This document shows positions 5,423-8,773 of a stretch of 8,773 nt of DNA, piece after piece. Both the position numbers and the translations under genes were made by a program. Positions within the stretch are counted from its first letter, which is position 1; the number at the start of each line of letters is the position of its first letter. A model generated the notes under the pieces. That model did not search any database. It was given only the letters and a program-made list of their open reading frames with translations, and was not told the origin of the DNA. The DNA comes from Desulfobacterales bacterium (GTDB taxonomy: Bacteria > Desulfobacterota > Desulfobacteria > Desulfobacterales > Desulfobacteraceae), in NCBI GenBank assembly GCA_022361135.1, contig JAKSBM010000073.1, positions 1-8,773 of the forward strand, in the 5' to 3' direction.

Positions 5423-6335
5423 GGCATGGGGTGGAACCCTCTCCTGGTCCTGTCTTCGGGATGTTTTGTCCCTGGGAGGACGGCCCTGGATGGTCCTGGC
5501 ATTTATCTGGATCCTTGGGTTCACCGGTCCGGTCGCAGCCGGGAATACTGCCGGGGGATACCAGCGGGTGGTTTCCCTTTCCCCGGCCATTACCGAGCTG
5601 ATTTATCTGCTGGGGGCCCAGGATCGACTGGCGGCCAATACCATCTATTGCAATGTGCCCGAGGCGGCCAAGGACAAGGAAAAGGTGGGGACCATGACCC
5701 AGGCCAATGTGGAAAAGATCGTCTACATGCGGCCGGATCTGGTCATTGCCGCCCCCCTGTCTTCCAAGAAGCAGATCAAGACCCTGAGGGCCCAGGGGGT
5801 GGAGGTGATGCTCAAGGAAAATCCCAGGACCTTTGGGGAAATGTGTGACCTCACCCTGGACATGGGCCGGGTTTTGGGCAAGGCCAGCGAGGCCGCATCC
5901 ATTGTGGATCAAGCCCGGACCGACGTGGGCAAAATTGCTGCCCGGACCCGGGATCTGCCCCGGAAAACCGTCTTTATCCAAATTGGGATGAAACCCTTGA
6001 AGACCGTCAACCGGGATATGTTCATCAATAGCTACATCAACATGGCCGGGGGGATCAACATTGCGGAAGATGAACCCTCCTGGGTCTTCAGCCGGGAAAA
6101 TGTGATCCGGGCCAATCCGGACGTTATTCTCATCGCCACCATGGGATCGGCCAAAAAAGCCCGGGAGGAACAACGGGACCGGTGGGCGGCCTTTACCGCA
6201 TTGAAGGCTTCGGCCACCAAACAGATCCACATCCTGGATCCGGATATCATTTGCAGCCCCACGCCCTTGAGTTTTGCCCGGGGGCTGGCCGTGGTGGCGG
6301 CCTTGATTCATCCAAAGGAAATGGGAACCCCATGA
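5415..6335 (+). CDS. btuF: Second BtuF-like periplasmic corrinoid-binding protein
   Basis: 306 residues from a GTG at 5415, chosen because GGGAGGTG lies five bases upstream and the start overlaps the previous stop by eight bases, suggesting coupled translation. An in-frame ATG at 5490 (GGAGG ten bases upstream) is an alternative but leaves a signal peptide with no basic residues before its hydrophobic core. With the GTG start, arginines precede the core MVLAFIWILGF and cleavage is likely after VAA. The mature part is a helical-backbone substrate-binding protein: QRVVSLSPAITELIYLLGA near residues 50-68, MRPDLVIAA in lobe 1, ANPDVILIA in lobe 2. The family delivers cobalamin or cobinamide to BtuCD. 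Its position next to btuC and btuD supports a corrinoid role over iron siderophores, though specificity cannot be read directly. It is clearly divergent from the binding domain of the preceding gene. Confidence 0.87.
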   Translation: MNRAWGGTLSWSCLRDVLSLGGRPWMVLAFIWILGFTGPVAAGNTAGGYQRVVSLSPAITELIYLLGAQDRLAANTIYCNVPEAAKDKEKVGTMTQANVEKIVYMRPDLVIAAPLSSKKQIKTLRAQGVEVMLKENPRTFGEMCDLTLDMGRVLGKASEAASIVDQARTDVGKIAARTRDLPRKTVFIQIGMKPLKTVNRDMFINSYINMAGGINIAEDEPSWVFSRENVIRANPDVILIATMGSAKKAREEQRDRWAAFTALKASATKQIHILDPDIICSPTPLSFARGLAVVAALIHPKEMGTP

Positions 6336-7342
6336 CGCATAAACTTCTCATGAAATGGGGCCTGCTGGTGGCGGGCCTGACGGTGTTGCTCATCTTTGCC
6401 TGCTTCCTGGCCCTGTGCACCGGCTCCGCCGGGATTCGGGTGATGGACATCCCCGGCATCCTTCTCCATGGCCAGGGCAGCATCGATTACGGTATCATCA
6501 CAGGTATCCGTCTGCCCCGGATTCTTTTGGGATTGGCCATTGGCGGGGCTTTGAGCCTGGCCGGTACCCTGCTCCAGGGCATGTTTAAAAATCCGTTGGT
6601 GGAGCCCTATACCCTGGGTATTTCCGGCGGTGCCTCCCTGGGGATCTGCTGTAATATTCTCTTTAAATTCCATGAATATTTGGGGGTGATTGCCTACCCC
6701 ATCTCCGGATTCCTGGGGGCGGGGACGGTGATTTTCCTGGTCTACAGCCTCAACCGGCAGTCCCGGCATATCCGTTCCAACCGCATGCTTTTGACCGGGG
6801 TGATGATCTCCTATGTGGCCTCGTCCCTGGTCATGCTCATCATGGCCGTTTCCAAGGCCGATGAACTCCAGAACATTGTCCTCTGGATCATGGGCTCCCT
6901 GGATGAGCCCAATTTGCTTCTCATCCGAATCGCCCTGGGGGGCTCCTTGCTGGGGCTTTTCCTTTCCTATTTTTTCTGCCTGGACCTCAATGCCCTGCTT
7001 TTGGGAGAGGAGGCGGCGGCCAATTTGGGGGTGGATACCCCCCGGACCAAGAAATGGGTCTTTGTCATTGCCTCTTTTTTAACGGGGCTTTCCGTCTCCG
7101 TGGCCGGGATCATCATGTTCGTGGGCCTCATTGTCCCCCATTTCATGCGCATGGTGGCAGGGCCCGACCACCGCATCCTCTTGATCTCCTCGTACTTGGG
7201 GGGGGCGGCCTTCCTTGTCCTCTGTGATGTGGCGGCCCGGGTGGTCATCTCTCCCTTGGAACTCCCCGTGGGGGTCATCACCGGCATCATCGGCGGCCTG
7301 GTCTTCATCACCGCCCTGTCCAGAAAGAAGGTGAGCCTATGA
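6332..7342 (+). CDS. btuC: Corrinoid ABC transporter permease BtuC (FecCD family)
   Basis: 336 residues, normal length for FecCD-family permeases. The ATG overlaps the preceding stop by four bases (ATGA); a longer reading upstream is ignored because it lies inside btuF. About ten membrane helices are expected. Family signatures seen: RLPRILLGLAIGGALSLAG (60-78) and LLQGMFKNPLVEPYTLGISG (80-99) around the second and third helices; the cytoplasmic coupling segment GEEAAANLGV (225-234) that contacts the ATPase; GLIVPHFMRMVAGPDHR (265-281); and ELPVGVITGIIGG (310-322) near the end. It should form a homodimeric channel with BtuD and receive corrinoids from BtuF. Siderophore permeases share the fold, so the corrinoid assignment rests on the riboswitch, CbiZ and btuB context. 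Confidence 0.93.
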   Translation: MTHKLLMKWGLLVAGLTVLLIFACFLALCTGSAGIRVMDIPGILLHGQGSIDYGIITGIRLPRILLGLAIGGALSLAGTLLQGMFKNPLVEPYTLGISGGASLGICCNILFKFHEYLGVIAYPISGFLGAGTVIFLVYSLNRQSRHIRSNRMLLTGVMISYVASSLVMLIMAVSKADELQNIVLWIMGSLDEPNLLLIRIALGGSLLGLFLSYFFCLDLNALLLGEEAAANLGVDTPRTKKWVFVIASFLTGLSVSVAGIIMFVGLIVPHFMRMVAGPDHRILLISSYLGGAAFLVLCDVAARVVISPLELPVGVITGIIGGLVFITALSRKKVSL

Positions 7343-8136
7343 GCCCCGTCCTTGAAGTTGACAAACTATCTCTGGGCTACCCCGGGAAGACCATCCTCTC
7401 CGGGGTCTGTTTTGATGTCCGGCCCGGGGAGGTGGTGAGCATCATTGGCCCCAATGGCACCGGGAAGACCACATTGGTCAAGGCCATCTCCGGCCATCTG
7501 CCCCCGATGGATGGTGCCATCCGCATTAAGGGGAAGGCCATCACCGCGCTTTCCCCCCGGGAGCGGGCCAGCCATCTGGCCGTGGTCATGCAGAATCTGG
7601 AACCCGTGTCCATGGGGGTGGAGGAGTATATCCTTTTGGGCCGCTTGCCCTTTTTTAAAAAATTCCAATTCTTTGAAACCCGCCAGGACCAGGATTTGGC
7701 CCGGGAATACATGGCGCTTACCCACATGGACCATTTGGCCAAGACCTCCATGGATAAAATCTCCGGTGGGGAACGGCAATTGGCCGCCATGGCCCGGGCC
7801 CTGACCCAGGAACCCTCCCTTCTGGTCCTGGACGAGCCCACCTCCCACCTGGACATCACCCACCAGGTGCGGATCCTGGATTTGGTCCGGCAATTGACCA
7901 AAAAGCTTTCCCTGGCCGCCCTCATGGTCATCCACGACATGAACCTGGCCGCCGAATATTCCGACCGCCTGGTCCTCCTGAACAAAGACCGCCAGACCCT
8001 GGAGGCCGTGGGCACCCCGGAGGCGGTCTTAACAGAGGCGGCCATGGAAAAGGTCTACCATGTGAAGGTGAAGGTCCAGGATCATCCCGTCTCTGGAAAA
8101 CCCGCTGTGTTCCCCGTGTCCGGATCCAGGGGGTAG
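7339..8136 (+). CDS. btuD: Corrinoid ABC transporter ATP-binding protein BtuD
   Basis: 265 residues, starting in a four-base ATGA overlap with the btuC stop. All ABC ATPase motifs are intact: Walker A GPNGTGKTT (37-45), Q-loop glutamine 85 (MQNLEP), signature ISGGERQ (141-147), Walker B LLVLDE (161-166), D-loop SHLD (169-172) and H-loop histidine 199 (VIHDMN). The C-terminal GTPEAVLTEAAMEKVYHV is typical of the FecE/BtuD/FhuC subfamily. It powers import through BtuC in the inner membrane. It is the last gene of the operon; 22 bases after its stop lies the predicted promoter for the second riboswitch. Nothing appears damaged. Confidence 0.94.
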   Translation: MSPVLEVDKLSLGYPGKTILSGVCFDVRPGEVVSIIGPNGTGKTTLVKAISGHLPPMDGAIRIKGKAITALSPRERASHLAVVMQNLEPVSMGVEEYILLGRLPFFKKFQFFETRQDQDLAREYMALTHMDHLAKTSMDKISGGERQLAAMARALTQEPSLLVLDEPTSHLDITHQVRILDLVRQLTKKLSLAALMVIHDMNLAAEYSDRLVLLNKDRQTLEAVGTPEAVLTEAAMEKVYHVKVKVQDHPVSGKPAVFPVSGSRG

Positions 8137-8157
8137 GGGTGGAATTTGCTATTTTCA

Positions 8158-8187
8158 TTGACAAAAGAAGGTGACAAGGGGTAGTAA
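8158..8187 (+). promoter_or_regulatory. Predicted promoter of riboswitch 2 / btuB
   Basis: A consensus TTGACA (8158-8163) is followed, with an 18-base spacer, by TAGTAA (8182-8187), giving a transcript start near 8194, at the first bases of the riboswitch P1 helix. The -10 is imperfect and lies inside the inverted repeat at 8178-8193. Confidence 0.5.
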
Positions 8188-8193
8188 TACCCC
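8178..8193 (+). repeat. Perfect hairpin GGGGTA-GTAA-TACCCC between btuD and riboswitch 2
   Basis: A 6-bp perfect inverted repeat around a GTAA tetraloop overlaps the predicted -10 box. There is no T-tract after it, so it is a weak candidate for a 3'-end hairpin of the btu transcript; it could instead be an operator. Confidence 0.45.
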
Positions 8194-8194
8194 G

Positions 8195-8384
8195 ATGTTC
8201 AGGTGCTCCACGGAGCGGGAAGCTTGCCCTAAAAAGCTTCCAATAGGGAATCCTGTGAAAATCGGGAACGGGCCCGCCGCTGTGATCCTTCCCCGCCATC
8301 GGGGAACCCTTCGGCAAATTTGGCCACTGCTTGCGCGGGAAGGCTGTCGAAAGGGGAGGAGAGTCAGAAGACCTGCCTGAATAT
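8195..8384 (+). ncRNA. Cobalamin riboswitch 2 (btuB leader)
   Basis: The conserved order is present again: AGGGAA (8245-8250), a P3 stem closed over TGTGAAAATC, CGCCGCTGTGA (8275-8285), GCCACTGC (8323-8330), GGGAAGGC (8337-8344) and GAGTCAGAAGACCTGCC (8361-8377). P1 forms between ATGTTCAGG (8195-8203) and CCTGAATAT (8376-8384) with one G-T pair. The 19 bases from GAGTCAG to GCCTG are identical to riboswitch 1, but the variable arms differ, so this is not a recent duplication. It controls btuB separately from the transporter operon. Confidence 0.95.
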
Positions 8385-8444
8385 GGTATCAAGCCCCTGC
8401 GGAGATGGGGAGGTACCGGATCCTGCCGGATAGTTATGGGAAAT

Positions 8445-8475
8445 CCCGGATCGTGTAAACGGTTCGGGTTTTTTT
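8445..8475 (+). terminator. Riboswitch 2 terminator (expression platform)
   Basis: CCCGGATCGT (8445-8454) pairs with ACGGTTCGGG (8459-8468) over 10 positions including two G-T pairs, closes a GTAA tetraloop and is followed by seven T residues. It ends 43 bases before the btuB start. Its 5' arm shares the 11-mer ATCCCGGATCG with the terminator of riboswitch 1. Confidence 0.85.
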
Positions 8476-8518
8476 ATGCCCGGACCCTGACGATTAATCT
8501 AATTCAGGAGAAAAAAAG

Positions 8519-8773
8519 ATGAAAAAATGGCTGAGCGCCTGCTTCCTATGTTCAGTGCTGCTGTTCCCCTTGAGTGGTTTTGCCGAAAACCGTGACACCT
8601 TGGATGATGTGGTGGTAACTGCCACGAAAACCGAATCAAACACCGGCAGCATCGGGGGGATTTCTGCAAGCGTTATTTCGGCAGCAGATATTGACGCTAA
8701 AAAACAGACCAGTGTGGATGAGGTACTCAAGGGCGTCCCGGGTTTGGATATTGTTCAAACCGGGGGGGACGGA
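8519..8773 (+). CDS. btuB: BtuB-like TonB-dependent outer-membrane receptor (partial, cut at right edge)
   Basis: 85 codons are visible and remain open to the window end; family members are around 600 residues. The ATG has AGGAG eight bases upstream. Residues 1-22 form a signal peptide (MKKW start, hydrophobic core, SGFA before E23). The TonB box follows at about 29-37 (DDVVVTATK), and then the start of the plug domain: ISASVISAADIDAKKQTSVD, then VLKGVPGLDIVQTGG (69-83). TonB-dependent receptors import large scarce ligands across the outer membrane using energy from TonB-ExbB-ExbD. The cobalamin riboswitch directly upstream makes a corrinoid the likely substrate; the sequence alone would not distinguish it from a siderophore receptor. 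Confidence 0.9.
   Translation, partial: MKKWLSACFLCSVLLFPLSGFAENRDTLDDVVVTATKTESNTGSIGGISASVISAADIDAKKQTSVDEVLKGVPGLDIVQTGGDG

Noticed and set aside
6182..6331. 50-residue N-terminal extension of btuC
   Set aside because: It lies entirely within the second btuF gene, and the ATGA overlap at 6332 gives a normal-length FecCD permease.
1..8773. CRISPR arrays, insertion sequences, transposases or phage genes
   Set aside because: No regularly spaced repeats, terminal inverted repeats with transposase frames, or phage-like proteins were seen.

Overview
The window looks like the chromosome of an anaerobic, probably sulfate-reducing Desulfobacterota (Desulfobacteraceae-like) bacterium. This is inferred from a membrane-anchored tetraheme cytochrome c3-type protein encoded directly upstream of rnfC and rnfD, next to an RseC-family gene, and from a Gram-negative outer-membrane corrinoid receptor. 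No species can be named from sequence reading alone.

Left block (1-2825, minus strand). Reading leftward: a strong sigma70-type promoter, a small uncharacterised helical protein (2401-2757), an RseC/MucC-family membrane protein (1867-2328), an internal promoter, a tetraheme cytochrome c (1403-1768), rnfC (64-1329), and the first 16 codons of rnfD running off the left edge. This is the upstream end of a cytochrome-linked Rnf operon. The RnfC is divergent: the glycine-rich flavin/NADH motifs of canonical RnfC are not recognisable, while both 4Fe-4S motifs are intact.

Middle (2844-3029, plus strand). A tRNA-Asn(GUU) gene with its own promoter, encoded CCA and rho-independent terminator.

Right block (3048-8773, plus strand). 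A corrinoid uptake locus. A promoter and cobalamin riboswitch with a terminator expression platform precede four tightly overlapping genes: a secreted fusion of a BtuF-like corrinoid-binding domain with a CbiZ-type adenosylcobinamide amidohydrolase domain, a second stand-alone BtuF-like protein, the permease btuC and the ATPase btuD. A second promoter, cobalamin riboswitch and terminator then precede btuB, the TonB-dependent outer-membrane receptor, cut by the right edge after 85 codons. The expected flow is BtuB across the outer membrane, binding proteins in the periplasm, then BtuCD across the inner membrane, with both transcripts shut off when cobalamin is plentiful.

The most unusual item is the BtuF-CbiZ fusion behind a signal peptide. 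It suggests that corrinoid remodelling (removal of the nucleotide loop to give a cobyric acid) could occur in the periplasm, physically coupled to capture, with a second binding protein available to deliver the product to the single BtuCD transporter.
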